33,744 bases of DNA, from NCBI GenBank assembly GCA_025362035.1, contig JANYIN010000189.1, forward strand, positions 1 to 33,744. Reading direction: 5' to 3'. Below the pieces are notes generated by a model. It worked only from the letters and a program-made list of their open reading frames with translations. It was not told the DNA's origin and did not search any database. Both the position numbers and the translations under genes were made by a program. This stretch comes from Gemmatimonadaceae bacterium. Its GTDB lineage: Bacteria; Gemmatimonadota; Gemmatimonadetes; Gemmatimonadales; Gemmatimonadaceae. Positions 26,336-33,744 of this stretch are shown piece after piece (the stretch's first letter is position 1; every line of letters starts with the position of its first letter).

Positions 26336-29067
26336 ATCTGCTCGTCACGTCCGACCAGCTCCGCGCGCGCGCATCGATTGCGACCGGAGAGCTCTCCGCG
26401 CTTGCCATGGGACTGCGACGAGAACTCACGCCGGTGGTGGACGCCCCGCCGGACGTGCCGAGGGAAAAGGCCATGTTGAGCCGGGCGGGCGGGCGCTGCG
26501 CCGTGGACGGCGCGCTCTTGCGGTTCGACCCGTTCGATCCTCGCCACGTCTGTCCCGTGTGTGGCCGCCAGAACGCGGGCGGACTGCATGATCGCTTTCG
26601 CCTGTACTGGTATCAACTCTGGCTCGCCGAGCGAACCGTACACGCGGCGCTGCTGGGCATCGTCCTGAACGATTCCGCGTGCACCGCCGCCGCGGTCACG
26701 CTGATCGATCGGATCGCCGACCAGTATCTGCGGTACCCGAATTCCGACAACGTGCTCGGTCCATCGCGGACCTTCTTCAGCACCTATCTGGAATCGATCT
26801 GGTTGCTGCAGCTGGCGATCGCGCTCGACCTCCTCGAAACCGGTTCGCCGTCGGCGGAGGTGATGTCGCTGGGGGCGCGCGTGCGCGATCGCCTGATCGC
26901 TCCGAGTGTGGCGCTCATCGCGTCGTACGACGAGGGCATGTCGAACCGCCAGGTGTGGAACAATGCCGCCATGATGGCCGCCGCCGGTCTGCTCGATGAC
27001 CGGGTCCTGCTGGCGCGAGCGCTTCATGCGGGTAGCGGTTTGCACGCGCATCTGGAGACCGCGTTGCTGGTGGACGGCAGCTGGTACGAGGGTGAGAACT
27101 ACCATCTTTTCGCGCATCGAGGTCTGTGGTATGGTGCGCGGCTCGCGGCGGCGGCGGGACAGCCGTTGCCGTCGCCGCTCGATGCCCGCTTTCACGAGGG
27201 GTTCGCGGCGCCGTTTCGCACCATCCTGCCGGACCTCACTTATCCGGCACGACGCGACTCGCAGCATGCGGTGAGCATCAGGCAGCCGCGCTTTGCCGAA
27301 TCGTGCGAGCTGGGGCTGGCGGACCGGGACGACCCGCGCCTGACTGGCGTGCTCGCACAGCTCTACGATCCGGCCATTCCGCGTGGTGAGACCGGACGAT
27401 ACGCATCGTCCGCTGACGTGGAGCGGAATGTTCCGGCCACCGGTTTGAGACGCGAGGATCTCTCCTGGCGCGCGCTCTTGTTCGCACGGGCCACGCTGCC
27501 ACCCCTCGTAGCGCAGCCGCTCGGCTCGGACCTGCTGGCGGCGCAGGGGCTGGGAGTCATCCGCCGCGACGAGGGGCGCCTCTATGCGTCGCTGGACTAC
27601 GGCCACTCGGGAGGGGGGCACGGCCATCCGGACCGCCTCAATCTCACTCTCGTGGACGGAGAGAATCGCTGGTTCGACGATCCCGGCACCGGATCGTACG
27701 TGGACCCGTCGCTCTCGTGGTACCGCAGCACGCTCGCCCATAACGCGCCGCTGGTGGATGGCCGTTCACAGCAGCGCGTCCACGGCGAACTGCTTGCGTA
27801 CCAGGACGATGAACAGGCCGGCTGGGTGAGCGCGCACGCGTCGCTGGCCCCTGGCCTGGACGTGCGACGGAGCGTGGTCGTTCTCGAGGACTATCTCGTG
27901 GACGAGTTGACGTGGGAAGCTTCGCAACCACATGAAATCGCGCTACCCGTTCACGGCGTCGAGATGGTCGGCGACGATCTCCACGCGGCAATTCCCGCCC
28001 CGGTCATGGGCGGCGCTGACGCGGAAGATGGTTTCGCGTTCCTGGCGGACATGGCCACCTTGATCCTGCCGCAACCGGGACCGGTGGCGGTGCGCTCTGC
28101 ACCGTTGGGGGCAGGTCGTCCCGCGCTGCGCGGATGGATCCTGTGCGGAGAGGATAGCAGTCTGTGGTCTGCCACGGCGCCGGCTGCTCCAGACCTCCCA
28201 GGTCGAGTGCCCCTGGTGCTGGTTCGCCAGGCGTCGTGCACGGGTCGTTTCGTGTCTGTCTGGAGTTGGAAGGCCGCCATTGCGTCCGTTGCGGCCGATG
28301 CGGAGGCCGTGGCAGTGGTGCACCACGACGGCACGGTTGATCGGCACGAGCACCGCGCGTGGGGATGGCACATCGACCGAGGGCGCGGAGACGCAGCCAG
28401 CACAATAGAGCTCCGCGGCGCGGTCGCGCCCGGCAGCGTCGACCCGAGTTCGCGGGATGCGGCGGCGGAAGAACAGCACGAGTCGGACGGCGGCGTCCGA
28501 GTGCATCGGATGCCGGCACGCTTCGAGCTCGAGGAGCCCCACTACCGGCGATCGGAATTTACGTGGCAGGGCGCTGGTGCGCCCCGCGCCACGGTCCAGG
28601 TGTCGCGGCCCACGCCGGGCACGGTGCAGGTCGAAATCGACGTCCCGATCTCTCAGCGCCTGTTCGTGCCGTTGATCACGGCCAACCAGCTGGACAACGA
28701 TCCCGCGTCGATTCACGGCGATAGCGTGCAGCTGTACGCTGCCGCCGGGGCGCGCACCGCCGGACTACTGCTCGTACCCGATGGCAGTATCGTGAGCATG
28801 CGGCGGGTAGACGGCTGGACGAACGATCTCGCGATGGATGCGCGGTGGCGGCCGCTGGCCGGTGGCTATCGCCTCGAGGCCACGCTGCACATCGACGCGC
28901 GCGTGTCGGAATTCTCGCTCGACGTTCTGATCAACGACGTCGTCACCGGACGCGCTCGCCGACGCGGCCAGCTGGTGCTGTCGGGCGCGCGCGGGGAATT
29001 CGTCTATCTTCGAGGAGACCGCCAGGACCCGTCGCGGCTGCTCCGCTTCTCGCTCACGAATGTCTGA
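26332..29067 (+). CDS. Heparinase II/III-like polysaccharide lyase with C-terminal CBM9-like module
   Basis: A TTG start overlaps the previous stop (TTGA at 26332-26335), with GGAGG 6 bases before, giving 911 residues. An N-terminal Cys cluster (CAVDG ... HVCPVCGR) looks like a small zinc-ribbon-like knuckle, a feature I recall from some heparinase II/III proteins. The toroid domain contains NRQVWNNAAM (residues 205-213) and GENYHLFAHRG with Tyr257/His258. The heparinase II/III beta-domain follows with YGHSGGGHGHPDRLNL (His430, His432). The last 170 residues resemble a CBM9-like sugar-binding fold, ending FSLDVLINDVVTGRARR. No signal peptide is seen, so it may act on imported oligosaccharides. 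Substrate class (uronic-acid glycans) is family knowledge; the exact glycan is unknown. Confidence 0.82.
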   Translation: MNLLVTSDQLRARASIATGELSALAMGLRRELTPVVDAPPDVPREKAMLSRAGGRCAVDGALLRFDPFDPRHVCPVCGRQNAGGLHDRFRLYWYQLWLAERTVHAALLGIVLNDSACTAAAVTLIDRIADQYLRYPNSDNVLGPSRTFFSTYLESIWLLQLAIALDLLETGSPSAEVMSLGARVRDRLIAPSVALIASYDEGMSNRQVWNNAAMMAAAGLLDDRVLLARALHAGSGLHAHLETALLVDGSWYEGENYHLFAHRGLWYGARLAAAAGQPLPSPLDARFHEGFAAPFRTILPDLTYPARRDSQHAVSIRQPRFAESCELGLADRDDPRLTGVLAQLYDPAIPRGETGRYASSADVERNVPATGLRREDLSWRALLFARATLPPLVAQPLGSDLLAAQGLGVIRRDEGRLYASLDYGHSGGGHGHPDRLNLTLVDGENRWFDDPGTGSYVDPSLSWYRSTLAHNAPLVDGRSQQRVHGELLAYQDDEQAGWVSAHASLAPGLDVRRSVVVLEDYLVDELTWEASQPHEIALPVHGVEMVGDDLHAAIPAPVMGGADAEDGFAFLADMATLILPQPGPVAVRSAPLGAGRPALRGWILCGEDSSLWSATAPAAPDLPGRVPLVLVRQASCTGRFVSVWSWKAAIASVAADAEAVAVVHHDGTVDRHEHRAWGWHIDRGRGDAASTIELRGAVAPGSVDPSSRDAAAEEQHESDGGVRVHRMPARFELEEPHYRRSEFTWQGAGAPRATVQVSRPTPGTVQVEIDVPISQRLFVPLITANQLDNDPASIHGDSVQLYAAAGARTAGLLLVPDGSIVSMRRVDGWTNDLAMDARWRPLAGGYRLEATLHIDARVSEFSLDVLINDVVTGRARRRGQLVLSGARGEFVYLRGDRQDPSRLLRFSLTNV

Positions 29068-29878
29068 CTCGAAACTCAACAGCGTTTCCATCGTTCTGTT
29101 CGAACCGCAGGATCCGGTGAATATCGGCGCCACCGTCCGCGCCATGAAGAACATGGGATTCACGTCGCTTCGGCTCGTCAATCCGTGCGCCTACGATCCG
29201 GTGCGCCTGGAGGGCATTGCGCACGATACTTGGGACATCATCCACGGCATCGAGCATTTCGATAGCTTCGACGCGGCGGTTGCCGACTGCGTGAGGCTGG
29301 TGGGATTCACCGCGCGCCGTCGCGCGGCCAAGTGGCGGCTCCTGGATCCCAAGCAGGCGGCCGACGACGTGCTGGATCATGTGGACGCCGGCCGCGCCGG
29401 TATCGTGTTTGGCCGTGAAGATCGCGGACTCCCCAACGAGATCCTCGATCGCATCCATGCCGCCGTGACGATCCCGACCACGGACCACGCGTCGCTCAAT
29501 CTGGCGCAGGCGGTACTGATTGCGCTGTACGAGCTGCATCTTGCGTCCGGAGACGCGACGCGCGTGATGCGCGGCCCGCGCAAGGAGGCGCCGCCGCCAA
29601 CCACCGAGCTTTTCGAGCGGTACTTCGTGGAGCTGCATCAATCGCTTGACGCCATTCAGTTCTTCAAGACACGGTACCCCGAGCACATCATGCGCTCCTT
29701 GCGGGCCATCACCTTTCGGGCCGAACCGGACGATCGCGAACTCTCGCTACTGCGCGCCATGTCGCTGGAAGTGGTTCGTTTTCTCGAACGGACGGGCCGC
29801 ATCGACCGGACCCTGTCGCCGGACGTGTCGCCGCGTCCGCCGCGGCACATCACCGGACGCGACACCAGCAAGGATTGA
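29060..29878 (+). CDS. TrmJ-like SPOUT RNA 2'-O-methyltransferase
   Basis: The 272-residue protein starts at an ATG that overlaps the lyase gene by 8 bases. It has the SPOUT (TrmH/TrmJ) trefoil-knot motifs: PQDPVNIGATVRAMKNMGF (motif 1), GIVFGREDRGLPNEI (motif 2) and TTDHASLNLAQAVLIALYEL (motif 3), which bind S-adenosylmethionine and shape the knot. TrmJ methylates the 2'-O of nucleotide 32 in certain tRNAs. The C-terminal 100 residues are the usual helical tail. It is a housekeeping-type gene sitting inside an apparent catabolic operon, which is unusual. The family is secure; the precise target base is inferred. Confidence 0.9.
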   Translation: MSDSKLNSVSIVLFEPQDPVNIGATVRAMKNMGFTSLRLVNPCAYDPVRLEGIAHDTWDIIHGIEHFDSFDAAVADCVRLVGFTARRRAAKWRLLDPKQAADDVLDHVDAGRAGIVFGREDRGLPNEILDRIHAAVTIPTTDHASLNLAQAVLIALYELHLASGDATRVMRGPRKEAPPPTTELFERYFVELHQSLDAIQFFKTRYPEHIMRSLRAITFRAEPDDRELSLLRAMSLEVVRFLERTGRIDRTLSPDVSPRPPRHITGRDTSKD

Positions 29879-29908
29879 CGTCGCGGTCCGCTCACCCCTT
29901 TTTTCGCC

Positions 29909-31228
29909 ATGGCGCTCTCACGATTCTTCGGCCGCGGCCGCGACGAAACACCCGCTGATGCTCCTGTCACCGACGAGGAAGAGCTGGGGGAGGGGGACAC
30001 GCCCACCGGCGACGCTGAGCCGGAACACGCGCCGGAGCGAAGCTGGCACGAACGCGCCGAGGCGATTCTGTTCAACGGGGCATCCACCGGTAGCAAGCGC
30101 GCGACCGCCTTGTACGGCGATGCGTTCGTGGACCTGCCGACACACTTCGCGACGGCGCGCGGCGCGACGATCGTGGACGTGGACGGCATCGAGTATCTCG
30201 ATTGCACGATGGCCCTCGGTGCCGTCGCGCTGGGTTACGCCGAACCGCGCGTCACACAGGCGGTGGTGGATGCAGCGGGGCAGGGCCACGTGTCCGCACT
30301 GTCCAGCTGGCGCGAAGTGGAATTGGCGGAGCGGCTCTGTTCGATCATTCCCTGCGCGGAACGAGTGCAATTCCTCAAGTCGGGCGCAGAGGCGACGGCG
30401 GCGGCCGTGCGGATCGCGCGCGCCAGCACGGGGCGAAGCGCCGTGATCGCGTGCGGCTACTTCGGCTGGCACGACTGGTGTTCCGAAGCGACCGGCGTGC
30501 CCGCTGGCGTGCGGCAGGATCTCTCGCAGGTGCCCTTCGATGACGTGCCCGCGCTCGAGCGCGCGGTGAGTGCAGCGGGCGGATCCCTGGCGGCCATCGT
30601 GCTCGAGCCCGTCGTGGAGCGTGCTCCATCGGTGGCGTGGTTGCAGCGCGCCCGCGCGCTCTGCGACAGGGCGGGCGCCGTACTGATCTTCGACGAAGTG
30701 AAGACCGGTTTCCGTGTCGCGCCCGGCGGCTACCAGGAGGTCAGCGGCGTCACGCCCGATCTGGCGTCATTTGGCAAAGCGCTCGCGAACGGGTATCCGC
30801 TCGCGGCGGTCGTGGGTCGCCAGGCGGTGATGGACGCGGCGCGCACCACGTGGATTTCGTCAACGCTGGCAGGCGAGTCCACGGCGCTCGCCGCGGCGCT
30901 CGCGGTCCTGGACTGGCACGAGGACGCCGACATCTGCTCTACGCTGGCGGAGACCGGAGCGGAGATGCGCGCGGCCGTGGAACGTGCCGTCGCGGCGTGC
31001 GGCATTCAGGGTGTGACGTTCGATGGCATCGATCCCATGTGGCTCATGCGGTGGAGCGACCCCGCACGCGAGCAGCGTTTCGTCGCGCACGCGATGCGCG
31101 AGGGAGTGCTGTTCAAACGGGGTGCGTACAACTTTTCCGCCATCGCGCACGACGAGGCGGCGCTTCGCGACATCGAGACCGCGGCGAGCGCCGCGCTCGT
31201 CTCCGTGCTTGAGGAGGAGCGCGCTTGA
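29909..31228 (+). CDS. Class III PLP aminotransferase (glutamate-1-semialdehyde aminomutase-like)
   Basis: The 439-residue protein has an extra acidic N-terminal stretch of about 45 residues (from GRDETPADAP) before the aminotransferase fold. Family features are FLKSGAEATAAAVRIARASTGR, AIVLEPVVE, the PLP phosphate and ring region LIFDEVKTGFR, and the Schiff-base Lys290 in SFGKALANGYPLAAV, then STLAGESTALAAALAVLD. It resembles glutamate-1-semialdehyde 2,1-aminomutase but is probably a paralogue: it lies in an operon with two amidohydrolase-fold genes rather than haem genes. The substrate is likely an amino-bearing small molecule, unknown. It starts 30 bases after the methyltransferase and overlaps the next gene by 4 bases. 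Confidence 0.88.
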   Translation: MALSRFFGRGRDETPADAPVTDEEELGEGDTPTGDAEPEHAPERSWHERAEAILFNGASTGSKRATALYGDAFVDLPTHFATARGATIVDVDGIEYLDCTMALGAVALGYAEPRVTQAVVDAAGQGHVSALSSWREVELAERLCSIIPCAERVQFLKSGAEATAAAVRIARASTGRSAVIACGYFGWHDWCSEATGVPAGVRQDLSQVPFDDVPALERAVSAAGGSLAAIVLEPVVERAPSVAWLQRARALCDRAGAVLIFDEVKTGFRVAPGGYQEVSGVTPDLASFGKALANGYPLAAVVGRQAVMDAARTTWISSTLAGESTALAAALAVLDWHEDADICSTLAETGAEMRAAVERAVAACGIQGVTFDGIDPMWLMRWSDPAREQRFVAHAMREGVLFKRGAYNFSAIAHDEAALRDIETAASAALVSVLEEERA

Positions 31229-32094
31229 CCGACGACACGCCGCTCGGCGGCGGCTCGCCGCTCATCGACGCGCATGCGCATTTCTATCACGCGGAGGCAG
31301 GGCGCGCGGACTGGGCCCGCGTGAACCAAGTGCGTCTGCGCGCGGGCGACCGAATCGGCATTACGTACCACGTCGCCAGCGTCCTGGGTTCGTACGGGCA
31401 CACATCGCCGACGTACTTTCCGTCGCCCGCGGACCTCACGCGCGGCAACGACGCCATGGCGGCGCTGGCCGACGCGGAGGCGCATCGCGTGCGGTGGTAT
31501 GTGACGGTGAACCCGAACCACACAGCGCACGCGCTCACCGAAATCGATCGTGGCGTGTCGCGCGGCGCCATCGGCATCAAGCTGCTGGCCAGTCGCCGCG
31601 CCCACGATCCGCTGCTCGATCCCATCTGCGAGCGTGCAGCGGATGGATCACTCCCCGTGCTGCATCACATCTGGCAACATCGCACGCGCGAGTGGCCCAA
31701 CCAGGAAGTCTCGGATGGCCGGGACCTCTCGCGCCTTGCGGAACGGCATCCTCAGGTCTCGTTCATCCTTGCCCATCTCGGCGGCGGCGGTGACTGGGCG
31801 CACACACTGCCGGCCGTGCAGGCGCAGTCCAACATCTTTCCTGATCTGTCGGGCAGCGGCGTTGACCGTGGCATGATCGACGCCGCGCTCGACGCGCTTG
31901 GATCGGAGCGTGTGCTCTGGGCCTGCGACGTCACGATGGAAACGGGGCTCGCAAAGTTGCGTGCGCTGGATGTGATCGGCCTTGGGAGCGACGCTCGCGC
32001 AAACGTGCGGTGGCGCAACGCGTCGCGACTGTTCGGCGCTCACGCCTTTCCGCGATGTCAATCTGCGGCGAGCGCGGCGGCGGTGGGGTCATGA
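31225..32094 (+). CDS. Amidohydrolase-2 family metal-dependent hydrolase, ligands intact
   Basis: A TTG start overlaps the aminotransferase stop (TTGA at 31225-31228) with GAGGAGGAG 5 bases upstream, giving 289 residues. The TIM-barrel hydrolase keeps its metal site: His17 and His19 (IDAHAHF), His147 or His148 (PVLHHIW), His184 (FILAHLGGGGDW) and Asp235 (LWACDVT). Lys119 (GIKLLA) may add a further active-site residue. Members of this family decarboxylate or hydrolyse small aromatic, lactone or amide compounds. The last 20 residues are low in complexity. It overlaps its degenerate paralogue by 4 bases (ATGA). Activity is likely; the substrate is unknown. Confidence 0.87.
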   Translation: MTDDTPLGGGSPLIDAHAHFYHAEAGRADWARVNQVRLRAGDRIGITYHVASVLGSYGHTSPTYFPSPADLTRGNDAMAALADAEAHRVRWYVTVNPNHTAHALTEIDRGVSRGAIGIKLLASRRAHDPLLDPICERAADGSLPVLHHIWQHRTREWPNQEVSDGRDLSRLAERHPQVSFILAHLGGGGDWAHTLPAVQAQSNIFPDLSGSGVDRGMIDAALDALGSERVLWACDVTMETGLAKLRALDVIGLGSDARANVRWRNASRLFGAHAFPRCQSAASAAAVGS

Positions 32095-32891
32095 TCGATT
32101 GCGCGGCGTACATCGGCCCCTATCCGTTCCGTCATCTCCCCCATCCTGAGCCGGAGGTGCTGGTTCGCGTGCTGGAGCGGGAGGGATTGCTCGGCGCGTG
32201 GGTGGGATATCTTCCCGCCGCGTGGCACCGCGATCCACTTCCGGGCAACGAGACGCTGTTTGCCGCGATCGACGCCTATCCAGCGCTACGTGCGGCTCCA
32301 GTCGTCCGGCCGGATTGGCCTCAGTGGGAGCGCATGCTCAGCGACGTGGTGTCTCGAGGCGCCGCGGCGATCCGTGCGTATCCCATGCAATGGGGAATGG
32401 GACCGCACGACGACGACATGCGTGCGCTTGCGATGGCGTGCGGGCAGCTTGGTGTGCCCCTCGTGCTCACGGTCCGATTCGAAGATCTGCGTCAGCGCTC
32501 GGCACTGGATGTTGCCGGGGATCTTACGGCGGCACATGTCAGGTCGATCGCCCGCGCCGGGCCGGCGGTTCGCGTTGTGGTCACGGGGGCGGGCCGCGAC
32601 TTGCTCGAGGAAACGCATTGGGGGCTCACGCCTGCGGAGCAGGGTCGTGTGTTCTGGGATTTCGCGTGGATCTGGGGTCCACCCGAAGATCATCTGGCGC
32701 ACCTGTTTCGAACGGTCGGGCCGGAGCGGTTTGTGTACGGCACCCACTGGCCGCTTCGGCTCACGCAGGCTCCGCGAGCCAATCTCGACCTGTTGCCCGG
32801 CGACTTGCAGCCGTCAGGCATCAGCGATGCATCGGCGTTAGCCGCCGGGTCCACGAGTCGAACACGCGAAGGGGCACGACGTGTGCGCTGA
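32091..32891 (+). CDS. Amidohydrolase-fold protein lacking the metal-binding residues
   Basis: The ATG at 32091 overlaps the preceding stop; the protein has 266 residues. It aligns by eye with its neighbour along the barrel strands, but each ligand is replaced: IDCAAYIGP instead of IDxHxH (Ala5, Tyr7), PLVLTVRFED where the neighbour has VLHHIW, VRVVVTGAGRD where it has FILAHLGG, and FVYGTHWPL instead of the Asp strand. GAAAIRAYPM replaces GIKLLA. The rest is well formed (DDDMRALAMACGQLGVPLVL, VGPERFVYGTHWPLRLTQAP), so it is not a decayed pseudogene. It may be a regulatory or structural partner of the intact enzyme, or have a metal-free activity. Family membership is moderately sure. Confidence 0.8.
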   Translation: MIDCAAYIGPYPFRHLPHPEPEVLVRVLEREGLLGAWVGYLPAAWHRDPLPGNETLFAAIDAYPALRAAPVVRPDWPQWERMLSDVVSRGAAAIRAYPMQWGMGPHDDDMRALAMACGQLGVPLVLTVRFEDLRQRSALDVAGDLTAAHVRSIARAGPAVRVVVTGAGRDLLEETHWGLTPAEQGRVFWDFAWIWGPPEDHLAHLFRTVGPERFVYGTHWPLRLTQAPRANLDLLPGDLQPSGISDASALAAGSTSRTREGARRVR

Positions 32892-32965
32892 GGGGACATC
32901 GCGACGAGTCGGGTTCGCGCCTTGCGGTAGCACTCTCGCCCGATCAGATTGCTGGCCGATAAGGT

Positions 32966-32987
32966 GCTTGTGAATTCGTTCACAAGC
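32966..32987. promoter_or_regulatory. Palindrome in the leader of the cytochrome gene
   Basis: GCTTGTGAA at 32966-32974 and TTCACAAGC at 32979-32987 form a perfect 9-bp inverted repeat around TTCG. It lies 75 bases after the amidohydrolase-fold stop and 35 bases before the cytochrome ATG. It could be an operator for a dimeric regulator or a weak terminator hairpin; there is no T-tract directly after it. Confidence 0.6.
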
Positions 32988-33021
32988 GCCTGTTTCCAGG
33001 ACTTTCCCACACCCCATCGCG

Positions 33022-33744
33022 ATGACGCAGCGTAGGAATTGGACGGCAATCCCGGGACTTCTGTTCCTGGGCATCGGTGCCGTCGTGCTTTCCGCGTACA
33101 GTGGTGCCTCATCCTCGCAGGGTAGTGGCCCCGATCAGCCCATCGCGTTTCCGCATCCCAAGCATGCGGGCGCCGTCGCGCAGGGCGGCCTTGGCATGAA
33201 CTGCCTCTACTGCCACAATAGCGCGAACAAGTCTGCCGATGTCGGAATGCCGGCGGTCAACACCTGCATGGGTTGCCACACCGCGGTGCTCGGTGCGACC
33301 GACGCTGGCAAGGCCGAGATCAAGAAGCTGTGGACGTTCGCCGATGTCGCGTACGGCGGCGCCAATGCCAAGCCCGTGCCGTGGGTCCGGATCCACAAAG
33401 TACCGGAATATGTACACTTCCCGCATGTGCGTCACGTCAACGCGGGCGTCACCTGCCAGACGTGCCACGGACAGGTGCAGGGCATGCCCAAGGTCTATCA
33501 GTACTCCTCACTCAACATGGGCTGGTGCGTGAACTGTCACGTGAACGGCTACGATCCCAAGGAAGGGCAGAAGGCGGCGGGCTACGACAACGTGCCCCCT
33601 TCCAACTACAACGGCGGTGTTCCGTACGGCACGCAGGGTTCGCGTGCGGGCATCATGTTGAACGCCGCCGCGAAGTCCGCGATCGAGCCGCCGGCCGCAC
33701 AGGCAACGGCCTCGAACATCGCCGCGTCTCCGTCCGCGACGCCG
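33022..33744 (+). CDS. Multiheme cytochrome c of alternative complex III (ActA-like), 3' end missing
   Basis: The frame starts at the ATG at 33022 and is still open at the end of the window (241 codons). A signal/anchor segment (IPGLLFLGIGAVVLSAYSG) precedes a periplasmic part with four haem-binding CxxCH sites: CLYCH (Cys61-His65), CMGCH (Cys82-His86), CQTCH and CVNCH. The spacing and flanks (FPHPKHAG, PWVRIHKVPEYVHFPHVRHVNAGVTCQTCHGQVQ, LNMGWCVNCH) match ActA of alternative complex III, which oxidises menaquinol and passes electrons to a cytochrome oxidase. The start lacks a clear ribosome site. A large ActB iron-sulphur protein gene would be expected next, outside the window. The tail is already low in complexity at the window edge. 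Confidence 0.88.
   Translation, partial: MTQRRNWTAIPGLLFLGIGAVVLSAYSGASSSQGSGPDQPIAFPHPKHAGAVAQGGLGMNCLYCHNSANKSADVGMPAVNTCMGCHTAVLGATDAGKAEIKKLWTFADVAYGGANAKPVPWVRIHKVPEYVHFPHVRHVNAGVTCQTCHGQVQGMPKVYQYSSLNMGWCVNCHVNGYDPKEGQKAAGYDNVPPSNYNGGVPYGTQGSRAGIMLNAAAKSAIEPPAAQATASNIAASPSATP

Overview
This is a GC-rich bacterial chromosome segment, densely coded on both strands, with no rRNA, tRNA, transposase, phage or CRISPR genes that I could find. A SusD-family C-terminus, a TonB-plug-like lipoprotein and the start of an alternative-complex-III multiheme cytochrome c, in such a GC-rich genome with TTG starts and probable leaderless promoters, suggest a Gemmatimonadota-like or related FCB-group aerobe. 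That assignment is inference, because no rRNA or marker phylogeny is available here.

Left part (1-8,017): end of a SusD-like gene with a strong intrinsic terminator, a small plug-like lipoprotein, a PrcB_C-type lipoprotein (-), an ABC exporter (-), an APC-family permease (+) and a large membrane histidine kinase (+). Middle part (8,039-20,181): a secreted amidohydrolase (-) is separated by an 821-bp spacer from an ABC-2 exporter pair plus pdxH (+). The spacer is largely filled with a degenerate 21-bp tandem array. Then come speA, a secreted Ig-like/LVIVD-repeat protein, a compact repeat island at convergent gene ends, dedA-sod (-), and a divergent M15-like peptidase followed by two small membrane proteins.

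Right part (20,273-32,891): a candidate catabolic block. It holds a GH38 alpha-mannosidase (+), a Dpp/Opp-type permease pair (-), its divergent substrate-binding lipoprotein (+), a heparinase II/III-like lyase with a C-terminal CBM9-like module, a TrmJ-like methyltransferase, a class III aminotransferase and two amidohydrolase-fold proteins. From the binding protein to the second amidohydrolase most genes overlap by 4-8 bp. No transporter ATPase and no SusC/D are present in this block. The second amidohydrolase has lost every expected metal ligand. The window ends inside an ActA-like cytochrome.

The least explained structures are the 29-unit 21-bp array (9,437-10,045), the nested repeat island at 16,719-16,976, and the metal-ligand-free amidohydrolase coupled to an apparently intact one beside an aminotransferase.
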